64,000 bases of DNA from Streptomyces sp. NBC_01689 (GCF_036250675.1 NZ_CP109592.1:7874001-7938000), one strand, 5' to 3'. Positions 30,190 to 39,055 are shown, numbered from the stretch's first letter. Made by a program: numbers and translations. Notes: generated by a model not told the origin, from the sequence alone.

Positions 30190-31521
30190 GTGCTAGGAGA
30201 GTATCGGATCGAAGGGCGTCGCGCAGCCGACATCTCGGCGAGCGTCGAGCGCGCGGTGGGGGCCGGAGCGCTCGAACCGGGACAGGCGCTGCCGCCGATG
30301 CGGGAGTTGGCCGCGCGGCTCGGGGTGAACCCGAACACGGTGGCCGCCGCGTACCGCGTGCTGCGTGAGCGCGGGGTGATCGAGACGGACGGCAGGCGGG
30401 GCAGTCGCATCCGCTCCAAGCCCGTCACCACGGGGCGTGAGTACATCCGGGTCGAGGTGCCGAACGGGGTGCGGAACCTCGTGGACGGCAACCCGGACCG
30501 CGCGCTGCTGCCCGCTCTCACGGAGGCGTTCGCGGCGTCGGCCGCCCGGTCGGACCGGGACCCCGTGCTGTACGGGGACGACGCCGTGGAACCGGAGCTG
30601 TGGCGGCTCGCGCGCGCCGACCTCGACGCGGACGGGGTGCCCGACGGCCCCGTCGTCGTGACCTCGGGGTCGCTCGACGGCATCGAGCGCGTGCTCGCCG
30701 CCCATCTCAAGCCGGGTGACGCGGTCGCCGTGGAGGACCCGGGCTGGGGCAGCGTGTTCGACCTCGCACCGGCGCTCGGCCTGCGCACGGTACCGGTCCG
30801 GGTCGACGACGAGGGCCCGCTGCCCGACGACGTACGGCAGGCGTTGGAGGCGGGCGCCCGCGCCCTGATCGTCACGGCGCGGGCGCAGAACCCCACCGGT
30901 GCCGCCGTGACCGCCCCGCGCGCGCGGGCCCTGCGCACCGTACTGGCGCGGTACCCGCGCACCCTGCTCGTCGAGGACGACCACGGGCACCGGATCGTCG
31001 ACCTGCCCCTGCATCCGCTGGCCGGGGTGACGCATCACTGGGCCCTGGTCCGCTCCGTCGCCAAGGCGTACGGCCCCGACCTGCGGCTCGCCGTGCTCAC
31101 CGGGGACGCCGTCACCATGGACCGGGTGCACGGACGGCAACGGCTCGGTCCCGGCTGGGTGAGCCGGCTGCTGCAGCACGCGGTCGCGCGGCTGTGGGCG
31201 AGCGGCGCGGTGGACGTGACGGCGGTGGCGGGAGCCTACGGGCGGCGCCGGGACGCGCTGATCACCGCACTCGCGGAGCGCGGTGTCAGGGCTCACGGGC
31301 GCAGCGGGATGAACGTCTGGGTGCCCGTCCCGGACGAGACCGGCGCGGTGGCGCGGCTGTTGCACGCGGGTTGGGCGGTCGCGCCGGGCGCGCGCTTCCG
31401 GATGAGCGCGCCGCCAGGCATCCGGATCACCGTGTCGACGCTCACGGCGGACGACATCGGACCGCTGGCGGACGCCGTCGCGTCCGCCGTCGGTCCCGCG
31501 CCCGCCCGTCGCTACGTGTGA
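30190..31521 (+). CDS. MocR-type GntR/aminotransferase transcriptional regulator
   Basis: 443 residues: an N-terminal GntR winged helix (LPPMRELAARLGVNPNTVAA, VLRERGVIETDGRRGSRI; residues about 10-75) fused to a fold-type I aminotransferase domain (about 95-440). The PLP-binding region is SVAKAYGPDLR with the Lys at its centre, plus RAQNPTGAAVT and EDDHGH. MocR regulators use PLP or an aldimine as effector. It starts with a leaderless GTG and shares a 35-base control region with the divergent flavin oxidase. Its stop is one base from the stop of the convergent EamA gene. Confidence 0.9.
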   Translation: MLGEYRIEGRRAADISASVERAVGAGALEPGQALPPMRELAARLGVNPNTVAAAYRVLRERGVIETDGRRGSRIRSKPVTTGREYIRVEVPNGVRNLVDGNPDRALLPALTEAFAASAARSDRDPVLYGDDAVEPELWRLARADLDADGVPDGPVVVTSGSLDGIERVLAAHLKPGDAVAVEDPGWGSVFDLAPALGLRTVPVRVDDEGPLPDDVRQALEAGARALIVTARAQNPTGAAVTAPRARALRTVLARYPRTLLVEDDHGHRIVDLPLHPLAGVTHHWALVRSVAKAYGPDLRLAVLTGDAVTMDRVHGRQRLGPGWVSRLLQHAVARLWASGAVDVTAVAGAYGRRRDALITALAERGVRAHGRSGMNVWVPVPDETGAVARLLHAGWAVAPGARFRMSAPPGIRITVSTLTADDIGPLADAVASAVGPAPARRYV

Positions 31522-31522
31522 G

Positions 31523-32647
31523 TCAGCGGCGGGCCCTCGTCTGGGTGAGCGCCGCGCCGGCCAGGACGATCACCGCGCCGACCGGCGTGGACCAGGTCAG
31601 CGACTCGCCGAGAACGGCGACGCCCGCCGCGGTGGCGATGACCGGGATGAAGTAGGTGACCATCTGCGCGGTGGTCGGGCCCACTTCGGCGACCAGGCCG
31701 TACTGGACGAGGACGGCGAAGCCCGTACCGAGGGCGCCCAGCGCGGCCGTGGCCAGCAGCGGGACGAGCGGGAAGTGGCTCGGCGCGCTGGTGAACAGCG
31801 GCGTGACCAGGGCCAGTTGGACGGTGGCCACGAGCAGCTGGGCGCCGGTCATGGACAGGTGCGAGTGGTCGGAGCCGGCCAGGGTACGTCGGACGTAGAT
31901 CCAGCCGACGGGGTAGCTCAGCGAGGCCAGCAGGGCCATCGCCGTCCCCGTGGCGTCCAGGCCGTGGAAACCCTGCCAGGCGCCGAGAACCGTCAGTACG
32001 CCGAGGAAGCCGAGGCCCAGGCCCGCGACCCTGCGCCGGGTCGGGCGGTCCTCGGACAGGGCCACCATGGACAGGGCCATGCCCCACAGCGGTGAGGTCG
32101 CGTTGCAGATGCCCGCGAGGGTGGAGGGGATCGACAGCTCCGCGTAGGCGAAGAGCGAGAACGGCAGCGCGTTGAGCAGGAGGGCCGCGACCGCGAGATG
32201 TCCCCAGGTGCGCGCGCCGCGCGGCAGCCGCTCCCGCTTCACCGCCATCGCGACCGCGAGCACCGCGGTCCCGAACATCAGCCGTCCCAGGGTGACCTGG
32301 AACGGCGCGTACCCCTCCGTGCCGACCTTGATGAGCAGGAAGCTGAACCCCCAGATCAGCGAGAGCGCGCCGAAGCGGATCCGCCAGTCGAGCGCGGCCC
32401 GGCGGCCGGACCGCCCCCGGCCGGCCGAGGCCGGGACGGCGGGAGTGGTGGGGGAGGTGGGAGCGCCGGGTGCCGACGGGACGGAGGTGGACTCCGCGGG
32501 AGCCGGATCGGCGGGGACCGGATCGCCGGGGATCTCAACGGCGATCGCCCCGGAGGGGACCGGCTGGGAGGAGCCCGATCCGGAGGGGTTCGGTCCGGAA
32601 GAGGTCGGTTCGGGGGAGGAGGTGTCCGGCGTGGCGGCGGTGGTCAT
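31523..32647 (-). CDS. EamA/DMT family transporter with Pro/Ser-rich tail
   Basis: 374 residues. A Pro/Ser-rich N-terminal tail of about 75 residues (SSPEPTSSGPNPSGSGSS) is unusual for EamA proteins; ten membrane helices follow (LIWGFSFLLIKVGTEGYAPF, QMVTYFIPVIATAAGVAVLG). ATG 32647 is taken because CATGGT (-10) and TTGTGC (-35) stand at leaderless distance; ATG 32659 is the alternative. It is divergent from a LysR regulator, the usual layout for a regulated exporter. Confidence 0.85.
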   Translation of the reverse strand: MTTAATPDTSSPEPTSSGPNPSGSGSSQPVPSGAIAVEIPGDPVPADPAPAESTSVPSAPGAPTSPTTPAVPASAGRGRSGRRAALDWRIRFGALSLIWGFSFLLIKVGTEGYAPFQVTLGRLMFGTAVLAVAMAVKRERLPRGARTWGHLAVAALLLNALPFSLFAYAELSIPSTLAGICNATSPLWGMALSMVALSEDRPTRRRVAGLGLGFLGVLTVLGAWQGFHGLDATGTAMALLASLSYPVGWIYVRRTLAGSDHSHLSMTGAQLLVATVQLALVTPLFTSAPSHFPLVPLLATAALGALGTGFAVLVQYGLVAEVGPTTAQMVTYFIPVIATAAGVAVLGESLTWSTPVGAVIVLAGAALTQTRARR

Positions 32648-32653
32648 GCGGTC

Positions 32654-32722
32654 AACCATGGAGCAGAACGATCTCGTAGCACAAGCGAGATTTCTCGACC
32701 GATATCTCGTAGCATCGCTTAC
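32654..32722. promoter_or_regulatory. Shared EamA-LysR control region with ATCTCG repeats
   Basis: ATCTCG (32671-32676) and CGAGAT (32686-32691) form an inverted repeat of the T-N11-A style used by LysR proteins. The element ATCTCGTAGCA occurs twice (32671-32681 and 32704-32714), 33 bases or three helical turns apart; the second copy contains the LysR -10 box TAGCAT (32710-32715). The EamA promoter (TTGTGC-N18-CATGGT, minus strand, 32683-32654) runs through the first copy. Confidence 0.6.
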
Positions 32723-33625
32723 ATGTTGAATCTGGAGCGCCTGCGCACCCTCGACGCCCTCGCCCGGCACGGCTCGGTCAGCGGCGCGGCCGACGGGCTG
32801 CACGTGACGACCTCCGCGGTGTCCCAGCAGATGTCCAAGCTGGAACGCGAGGTGGGGCAGCAACTGCTCGCGAAGAACGGGCGGGGGGTGCGGCTCACGG
32901 ACGCGGGCCGGCTCCTCGCCGACCACGCGGCGCGCATCCTCTCGCAGGTCGAGCTCGCCCAGTCCGACCTGGAGGCGCAGCGCGGTCAGGTCGTCGGCGA
33001 GCTGCGGCTGTCGGCGTTCCCGACCGCCGCGCGCGGGCTGTTCCCCACCGCGCTCGCCGCCCTGCGCGCCGACCATCCGGGGCTGCGGGTGCGTTCGTGC
33101 GAGCTGGAGCCCGAGGCCGGGGTCGCGGGCGTGGTGCGCGGTGACCTCGATCTCGCGGTGGTGCTCGACTGGTACAACAAGCCGATGCCGTTGCCCGACG
33201 GACTGGTGAAGGCGTCGATCCTCGACGACCCGGCCGAGGTGGCGGTGCCGGCCGGTCATCGGCTCGCGGACCGGACGGAGGTCGACCTGGCCGAGTTCGC
33301 CGAGGACGAGTGGATCACCTGGGGCGAGGGTGAGTTCTGCCACGAGTGGCTGATGTTCACCCTCCGCTCCAAGGGCGTCGAGCCGCAGGTCGGCCATCGC
33401 GCCGCCGAGACGCACACCCAGCTCAGCATGGTCGCCGCGGGGCTCGGCGTCTGCATCGCACCCGTGCTCGGACGTCGCCCGATGGCGGAGGGGGTCGTCA
33501 CGGTGCCGCTGCGCCAGCGCGTACGGCGCCATGTGTACGTCGTCTGGCGGGCCGACGCCGACCGCCGCCCGTCGATCAGGGCGGCGGTGGAGGCGCTGCG
33601 GCTGGCCGGCGAAGGGGTCTGCTGA
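32723..33625 (+). CDS. LysR family transcriptional regulator
   Basis: 300 residues, full LysR length. The N-terminal winged helix is LERLRTLDALARHGSVSGAA, VTTSAVSQQMSKLEREVGQQ; the effector domain spans about 90-290. It starts with ATG 32723 with no Shine-Dalgarno but TAGCAT 7 bases upstream, so it is probably leaderless. Regulation of the divergent EamA exporter is likely from the shared 75-base region. Confidence 0.9.
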   Translation: MLNLERLRTLDALARHGSVSGAADGLHVTTSAVSQQMSKLEREVGQQLLAKNGRGVRLTDAGRLLADHAARILSQVELAQSDLEAQRGQVVGELRLSAFPTAARGLFPTALAALRADHPGLRVRSCELEPEAGVAGVVRGDLDLAVVLDWYNKPMPLPDGLVKASILDDPAEVAVPAGHRLADRTEVDLAEFAEDEWITWGEGEFCHEWLMFTLRSKGVEPQVGHRAAETHTQLSMVAAGLGVCIAPVLGRRPMAEGVVTVPLRQRVRRHVYVVWRADADRRPSIRAAVEALRLAGEGVC

Positions 33626-33694
33626 GGAGCCTGCCGGCGCGGCGCCCCGGTCCGCACCGCGTCCGGACGCCCCCGTGACGCCGACCGCCACCCG

Positions 33695-34165
33695 TCACCG
33701 CAGCGGCGGCAGCTTCCGGAAGTCCCAGGAGGCGATCGCCGTCGGGGTCAGCCGCGCCCACGCGTGCCGGCCGTCGTGGGGCATCTCCTCCAGACCGAAG
33801 TTCTTGCGCGCGAACAGGATCTCCGGGACGTCGAGTTCGGCGCACAGATCCCCGGTACGGGGAACCTCGCCCACGAACTCCACCGTCCCCGACAGCTCGA
33901 CGCCCCGCAGCTGGTCGTACTCCTCCCCGGAGTCCACCACCACCGCGACGCGCGGGTCGCGCCGCAACTGGGTCCATCGCTTGCTGCGCACCACCGAGTA
34001 CAGCCACAGCGAGGTGCCGTCCCAGGCGAACCAGAGGGCGCTCACATGCGGGACGCCGTCCTGCGACACCGTGGCGACGCGGCACGTGCGCTGGGTGGTG
34101 AGGAACTCGTCCAGTTCGCCGGGAGTCATCATGATCTTCCGGCCCCTGCGCTGAGTGGCGGTCAT
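33695..34165 (-). CDS. PPOX-class/F420-type split-barrel protein
   Basis: 156 residues of the pyridoxamine-phosphate-oxidase-like split barrel. Motifs are LTTQRTCRVATVSQDGVPHV, SALWFAWDGTSLWLYSVVRS and KRWTQLRRDPRVAVVVD, the pattern of FMN/F420-dependent actinobacterial enzymes. ATG 34165 follows GAGGGG. A short direct repeat TTCCACGTCGGC (34180-34191, 34208-34219) lies upstream. Cofactor cannot be decided from sequence alone. Confidence 0.82.
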   Translation of the reverse strand: MTATQRRGRKIMMTPGELDEFLTTQRTCRVATVSQDGVPHVSALWFAWDGTSLWLYSVVRSKRWTQLRRDPRVAVVVDSGEEYDQLRGVELSGTVEFVGEVPRTGDLCAELDVPEILFARKNFGLEEMPHDGRHAWARLTPTAIASWDFRKLPPLR

Positions 34166-34336
34166 ACGGTCCCCTCTTCTTCCACGTCGGCTCTTCCATG
34201 GAGGCTCTTCCACGTCGGCCCGGTATGTCGACGGAGATTCTCTGACAGCACGTCAGAAAAAGCATGAGGCGTCTTCCGTCCCCACGCAATGCCCGTTACG
34301 CTCCCCCGCCCCGGCCCTCGACGACAAGGGGCGACC

Positions 34337-34975
34337 GTGCCGCCGTACGAACAGCTCCGTGAACTCCTCGATCCCGCCACCACCGTGCTGCTCACCGTCG
34401 AGTGCCAGCAGGGGGTGGTGGGTCCCGGCAGCGCGCTGCCCGAACTCGCCGAACAGGCCCGCTCCTCGGGGGCGCTCACGCAGGTGGCCCGGCTGGTGGC
34501 CGCGGCGCACGGGAGCGGGGTGCAGGTGATCCACGCGGTCGCGGAGCGGCGGCCCGACGGCCGCGGCGCCAACCGCAACGCGCGGCTCTTCCGGGCGGCC
34601 GAACGGCTCCCCGTCCGCCAGTTGCCGGGGACGGCGGCGGTCGAGGTCGCGGCGCCGATCGAGGTCGCCGAGGAGGACCTCGTCGTACGCCGGCTGCACG
34701 GGCTGTCGCCGATCGCGGGGACGGACGTCGACGCGCTGCTGCGCAACCTCGGATGCCGCACCCTCGTGGTGACCGGTGTCTCCGCCAACGTGGCCGTCCC
34801 GAATGCCGTGTTCGATGCCGTGAACCGCGGCTACACCGTCGTGGTGCCCGCGGACGCCATCGCGGGAGTGCCTTCCGACTACACCCCCGCGATGGTCCGC
34901 AACACGCTGGCGCTGGTCGCCACCGTCACCACCACGGACGACGTGCTGACGTGTCTCGTGCGACCGCGTCCCTGA
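34337..34975 (+). CDS. Isochorismatase-like hydrolase with altered catalytic site
   Basis: 212 residues of the isochorismatase/nicotinamidase fold. GTG 34337 follows AAGGGG. The nucleophile Asp of the first strand, usually in a D-x-Q motif, is Glu (LLTVECQQGVVG), and the Cys after the conserved cis-peptide region is Ala (VTGVSANVAVPNAVFDAV). Loss of Cys is known in true isochorismatases, but the Asp-to-Glu change is unusual, so activity is uncertain. It ends 15 bases from the convergent Rieske gene. Confidence 0.8.
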   Translation: MPPYEQLRELLDPATTVLLTVECQQGVVGPGSALPELAEQARSSGALTQVARLVAAAHGSGVQVIHAVAERRPDGRGANRNARLFRAAERLPVRQLPGTAAVEVAAPIEVAEEDLVVRRLHGLSPIAGTDVDALLRNLGCRTLVVTGVSANVAVPNAVFDAVNRGYTVVVPADAIAGVPSDYTPAMVRNTLALVATVTTTDDVLTCLVRPRP

Positions 34976-34990
34976 AGCGGCCCGGCCGGG

Positions 34991-35482
34991 TCAGGCGAGT
35001 TTGATCGAGTCCCCGTCCACGCTGATGTCGGCGGCCGCCAGGGCCTGGGTCGCGGGCCCCTTCTTCACGCTGCCGTCCGTGGCGGAGAACTGGCTGTTGT
35101 GACAGGGGCAGGTGATCACGCCGTCCGCGATGTCCTTCACGGCGCAGCCCTGGTGGGTGCACTTGGACGAGAAGGCCTTGAACGTGCCCGCCGTCGGCTG
35201 CGTGACCACCACGCCCTGGTCGGCGAAGACCTTGCCGCCGCCCTCCGGGATGTCGGCGGTCTTGGCGAGGACCGTGCCGCCCGCGTTCCCGGCCACGCCG
35301 TTGTCGCCGCCGCCCGAACCCCCGCTGGCCCCGCTGCTCGCGCTGTTCGCGCTGGAGGGGTCGGAGGACTTGTCGTCCGACCCGCACGCGGTCAGCGCGA
35401 CGGCGAGTCCCGCCGCGCCGACCGCCGCCACGACGGTGCGGCGTGCCGGGGCCGGGGCGGGGTGAAGCGATTCGCTGGTCAT
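34991..35482 (-). CDS. Rieske [2Fe-2S] lipoprotein
   Basis: 163 residues. The N-terminus has twin arginines (PARRTVVAAVG) and a lipobox LTAC, so the protein is probably exported by Tat and lipid-anchored. A Ser/Gly-rich linker (about 35-65) leads to the Rieske domain with both cluster loops, CTHQGC and CPCHNSQF. ATG 35482 has GGAGGG upstream. It is a stand-alone ferredoxin-like Rieske protein with no oxygenase or bc1 genes nearby; an electron-transfer role is inferred. Confidence 0.9.
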   Translation of the reverse strand: MTSESLHPAPAPARRTVVAAVGAAGLAVALTACGSDDKSSDPSSANSASSGASGGSGGGDNGVAGNAGGTVLAKTADIPEGGGKVFADQGVVVTQPTAGTFKAFSSKCTHQGCAVKDIADGVITCPCHNSQFSATDGSVKKGPATQALAAADISVDGDSIKLA

Positions 35483-35732
35483 GCTGACTGTCCCTCCGAC
35501 GGACGTGATGGTTGATCCGTACAGAAGTACGCTCCGGCGGCGTGACCTGTTCAGGAGGTGGTGACTTCTTGACCGGATCCACGGCGGGCGGACAGGTCGT
35601 CCGCCCCGGTCGACAGCTCGTCGACAGGTTGTCGGCGAGCTGGGGTCCCGTGCGTCCGAGCGTGCCGGACAGCGGTACGCGGAGGCCCGAGGACCCGCGG
35701 GGGAGGGGCGGGGAAGACCGCAAAAGGGTGAA

Positions 35733-35761
35733 TTGCACCACCCGCATGGCGCTCATATGGT
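35733..35761 (+). promoter_or_regulatory. Promoter of leaderless aldehyde dehydrogenase operon
   Basis: TTGCAC (35733-35738), 17 bases, TATGGT (35756-35761), 6 bases before ATG 35768. GGCGCTCATATGGT (35748-35761) also occurs before the GAPDH gene at 57571-57584. Confidence 0.65.
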
Positions 35762-35767
35762 TTATTT

Positions 35768-37150
35768 ATGGCTATTGCGACCACGAGCCCTGTGACCGGT
35801 GAGGTAATCAAGAGCTTCGAGGAACTCACTCCGGACCAGCTGGAGGACAAGCTCGCGCGGGCGGCCGTGGCCGCGGCGGCGTACCGGCTGACGAGCGTGG
35901 AGGACCGGGCGGGCCGGCTGGATCGGGCCGCCGACCAGCTGGAGAAGGACGCCGACGACGTCAGCCGGATGATCACCACCGAGATGGGCAAGACGCTCCG
36001 GGCGGCGCGCGAGGAAGTGGCCAAGTGTGTGCACGGGCTGCGCTTCTACGCGACCGAGGGCCCCAGGTTCCTGCGGGACCTGCCGGGGGACGCGGGCCGC
36101 GTGGGTGCCAAGCAGACCTTCGTGACGTATCAGCCGATCGGCGTGGTGCTGGCGGTCATGCCGTGGAACCTGCCGCTGTGGCAGGCGATGCGGTTCGCGG
36201 CGCCCGCGCTGATGGCGGGGAACGTGGGGGTGCTCAAACACGCCTCGAACGTCCCGCAGTGCGCGCTCTATCTGGAGCGGCTCTTCCGGGAGGCGGGCTT
36301 CCCGGAGGACGTGTTCCAGACGCTGCTGATCTCCGCCCGCCGGGTCGAGGGAGTGCTGAGGGACGAGCGGGTGAAGGCGGCGACGCTGACGGGCAGTGAG
36401 CCCGCCGGACGGTCGGTGGGCACCATCGCGGGCGAGGAGATCAAGAAGGTCGTCCTCGAACTCGGCGGATCCGACCCGTTCATCGTCATGCCGTCCGCGG
36501 ACCTGGAGCGTGCCACGGACGTCGCGGTGAGGGCACGGACGCTCAACAACGGTCAGTCGTGCATCAACGGCAAGCGCTTCTTCGTGCACCAGGACATCGG
36601 CGACGACTTCCTGGAGAGGTTCACGGCGAAGATGGGCGCCCTCGTGGTGGGCGACCCGATGGACGAGAACACCGACGTGGGCCCGCTGGCCACCGAGTCG
36701 GGCAGGAGCGACGTGGAGGCGTACGTCGACGACGCCCTCGGCAAGGGGGCGACGGCGCTGGTGGGCGGAGCACGCCCGGAGGGGCCGGGGTGGTTCTACC
36801 CGCCGACCGTGCTGACCGGGGTCACACCGGAGATGAAGATGTACCACGAAGAGGTCTTCGGCCCGGTGGCCCAGGTGTGGACGGTCCCCTCGCTGGAGGA
36901 GGCACTGGAGATCGCCAACGGACACCCCTACGGGCTGGGGTCGAACCTGTGGAGCGAGGACGACGACGAGCGCGCGCTGTTCGTGCGGGACGTGCAGTCC
37001 GGCATGGCGTTCATCAACGGCAACACGACCAGCTATCCGGAGATCCCCTTCGGAGGGGTGAAACGCAGTGGCTACGGACGGGAGTTGTCCGACCTGGGCA
37101 TGCGCGAGTTCATGAACGCCAAGACCGTCTGGATCGGCCAGGACGCCTGA
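35768..37150 (+). CDS. NAD(P)-dependent aldehyde dehydrogenase, succinate-semialdehyde dehydrogenase type
   Basis: 460 residues of the ALDH superfamily. The catalytic Cys is in NNGQSCINGKRF, the general-base Glu in LELGGSDPF, and the cofactor part has MPWNLPLWQAMRFAAPALMA. This pattern (short N-terminus, TPDQLEDKLARAA start) is that of actinobacterial GabD1-like enzymes. It begins an operon with a HIBADH-like dehydrogenase (27-base gap) and a maleylpyruvate-isomerase-like protein. No gabT is present, so the aldehyde is not certain. Confidence 0.88.
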   Translation: MAIATTSPVTGEVIKSFEELTPDQLEDKLARAAVAAAAYRLTSVEDRAGRLDRAADQLEKDADDVSRMITTEMGKTLRAAREEVAKCVHGLRFYATEGPRFLRDLPGDAGRVGAKQTFVTYQPIGVVLAVMPWNLPLWQAMRFAAPALMAGNVGVLKHASNVPQCALYLERLFREAGFPEDVFQTLLISARRVEGVLRDERVKAATLTGSEPAGRSVGTIAGEEIKKVVLELGGSDPFIVMPSADLERATDVAVRARTLNNGQSCINGKRFFVHQDIGDDFLERFTAKMGALVVGDPMDENTDVGPLATESGRSDVEAYVDDALGKGATALVGGARPEGPGWFYPPTVLTGVTPEMKMYHEEVFGPVAQVWTVPSLEEALEIANGHPYGLGSNLWSEDDDERALFVRDVQSGMAFINGNTTSYPEIPFGGVKRSGYGRELSDLGMREFMNAKTVWIGQDA

Positions 37151-37177
37151 CCCCCCTCCTCCCCGCGAGGTGTGACG

Positions 37178-38083
37178 ATGAACGGAACGGACCCGGTGCC
37201 GCCCGGGCACACGGTTCCCGTGGTGGCCGTGCTCGGAACCGGGACCATGGGTGACGCCCTGGGCCGGAACATCGTGTCGGCCGGACTGGGGCTGCGCGTG
37301 TGGAACCGCAACCGGGCCGTCGCCGAACCGCTGGCCGAGGTGGGTGCGGTGGTGTGCGACACGGAGGCCGAAGCCTGCCGGGGCGCGGACATCGTCCTGA
37401 CCGCGCTCGCCGACGAGCGGGTGGTCGCCGAGGTGATGGACGAGGCCCGGGACGGCCTCGGCGACGACACGGTGTGGGTGCAGGTGTGCACGGTCTCTCC
37501 CGACGGCAGCCGGCGGCTCGGTGACCAGGCCGCCGGCCTCGGCGTCTCCTACGTGGAGGCACCCGTCCTGGGCACCAAGGAACCGGCGGTGGCGGGGACG
37601 CTGACCATCCTGGCCGCGTCCCCCCAGGCGGACGCCCGCGACCGTGTCCGGCCGGTCCTGGACGCGGTCGGCACCCGCACCGTCTGGCTCGACGAGGTGG
37701 GCCGGCCCAGCAGCCTCAAACTCGCCTACAACGCCTGGGTCCTGACCACGGTCGAGGGCATCGCGGAATCCCTGGCCCTCGCCGACGCGCTCGGCGTCGA
37801 CCCCCATCTGCTCATCGACGTCATCGACGGCAGCGGGCTCAACAGCGCGTACGTCCAGAGCAAGGGCCCGAAGATGGTCGACGACGACCTCGACGTCCCT
37901 TCCTTCCCCCTGGAGGCCGCCGCCAAGGACGCCGACCTGATCACCGACACGGCCCGTGCCGCCGGACTGCACCTCGGCATCGCCGAAGTGGTCCGCGAGC
38001 GACTGCGTCTCGCCGCCGACGCGGGACTCGGCCGGGCCGACGTGGCCGCCACCTATCGCGCGTCGAGACGCACCCCGGCCTGA
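37178..38083 (+). CDS. 3-hydroxyisobutyrate dehydrogenase-like NAD(P) oxidoreductase
   Basis: 301 residues. N-terminal Rossmann domain with VLGTGTMGDALGRN, middle block VEAPVLGTKEPAVAGTLTIL, and the helical C-domain with the catalytic Lys region SSLKLAYNAWVL. ATG 37178 has GAGG 7 bases before; GTG 37172 is in frame just upstream. Such enzymes oxidise beta-hydroxy acids or reduce small aldehydes. Together with the upstream dehydrogenase it suggests a short aldehyde/acid pathway. Confidence 0.88.
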   Translation: MNGTDPVPPGHTVPVVAVLGTGTMGDALGRNIVSAGLGLRVWNRNRAVAEPLAEVGAVVCDTEAEACRGADIVLTALADERVVAEVMDEARDGLGDDTVWVQVCTVSPDGSRRLGDQAAGLGVSYVEAPVLGTKEPAVAGTLTILAASPQADARDRVRPVLDAVGTRTVWLDEVGRPSSLKLAYNAWVLTTVEGIAESLALADALGVDPHLLIDVIDGSGLNSAYVQSKGPKMVDDDLDVPSFPLEAAAKDADLITDTARAAGLHLGIAEVVRERLRLAADAGLGRADVAATYRASRRTPA

Positions 38084-38145
38084 CCACCCGTCCGTCCCGG
38101 GCCGGCGTGGTCACGGTCCCCGGCCGAACCTTCGAGGGAGGAGCG

Positions 38146-38997
38146 ATGACCCGTGCCGGTCTCGTCTCCGCGCGCCTGAGCAGCGGGCAGTTGGCGGACA
38201 TCGTGGACCTGGTGGACGACGCGCAGTGGGAGCTGCCGTCCGCCTGCGCGGGGTGGCGCGTCATCGACGTGTTCGCCCACCTGGGCGCGCTGGCCCACGA
38301 GGCGGTCGAACCGCCCGCCCCGGAACCAGGCCTGCCCACGGACCGCGAGCGCTACCACGATCTGCGGGTCGACGAGCGCCGCGGCTGGACCCACGCCGAA
38401 GTCCTGCACGAATGGCGTGTGTTCACCCCCGCGCAGCTGGAGGTCCTGGAGGCGGCCCAGGAGCCGCCGCGGGCCGGGGACCCGGTCGAGGTGCCGGGAC
38501 TCGGCACCTATCCGCGCCATCTCCTGGCGAACACCATGGCGTTCAACGTCCTGTGCCATCTGCGCCGCGATCTGCTCGCCCCGGACGGTCCCCTCCCGTT
38601 CACCGTCCCCGCGGAGAACGACGCCCTGGTCGCACCCGCGGTCGAGTTCATGCTCGCCGGCCTGCCCCAGATGCAGGGGCCCGAACTCACCGCCACCGTC
38701 ACCGAACCACTCGTCCTCGAACTGACGGGACCCGGGGCCACCACGGTCACGGTCCTCCCGGCCGCACGACAGGACGGCCCAGAGCAGGACGTCGGGCAGG
38801 TCGCCCCGCGGCAGGAGGGAAGGCGGGACGGAACGCTGACCGTGCGCCCGGGGGCGGAGGGCGCCACCAGGATCGTCAGCACGGCGTCCGACTTCATCGC
38901 CTGGGGCACGACCCGCAAACCGTGGCGCGACCTCTGCCGCGTCGTCGGGGACCCGTCCGCCGCGACGCCGTTCCTCGACCGCCTCGACATCATCTGA
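38146..38997 (+). CDS. Maleylpyruvate isomerase family / DinB-like mycothiol-dependent protein
   Basis: 283 residues. N-terminal four-helix DinB_2/MDMPI domain (WELPSACAGWRVIDVFAHLG, RHLLANTMAFNVLCHLRRDL) and a C-terminal beta-rich domain. His residues of the helices may bind a divalent metal, as in mycothiol-dependent enzymes. ATG 38146 follows GAGGGAGGAG. It is third in the operon with the aldehyde dehydrogenase; the substrate is unknown. Confidence 0.8.
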   Translation: MTRAGLVSARLSSGQLADIVDLVDDAQWELPSACAGWRVIDVFAHLGALAHEAVEPPAPEPGLPTDRERYHDLRVDERRGWTHAEVLHEWRVFTPAQLEVLEAAQEPPRAGDPVEVPGLGTYPRHLLANTMAFNVLCHLRRDLLAPDGPLPFTVPAENDALVAPAVEFMLAGLPQMQGPELTATVTEPLVLELTGPGATTVTVLPAARQDGPEQDVGQVAPRQEGRRDGTLTVRPGAEGATRIVSTASDFIAWGTTRKPWRDLCRVVGDPSAATPFLDRLDII

Positions 38998-39010
38998 CAC
39001 GTGAGGTGAA

Positions 39011-39055
39011 CACGTGCTCACTGCGCACGTGCTCACTGCGTACATGCTCGCTCAG
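39011..39055. repeat. 15-bp tandem repeat, three units
   Basis: CACGTGCTCACTGCG at 39011-39025 and 39026-39040 is exact; TACATGCTCGCTCAG (39041-39055) is a diverged third copy. It reaches the stop codon of the convergent alcohol dehydrogenase gene. Confidence 0.85.
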
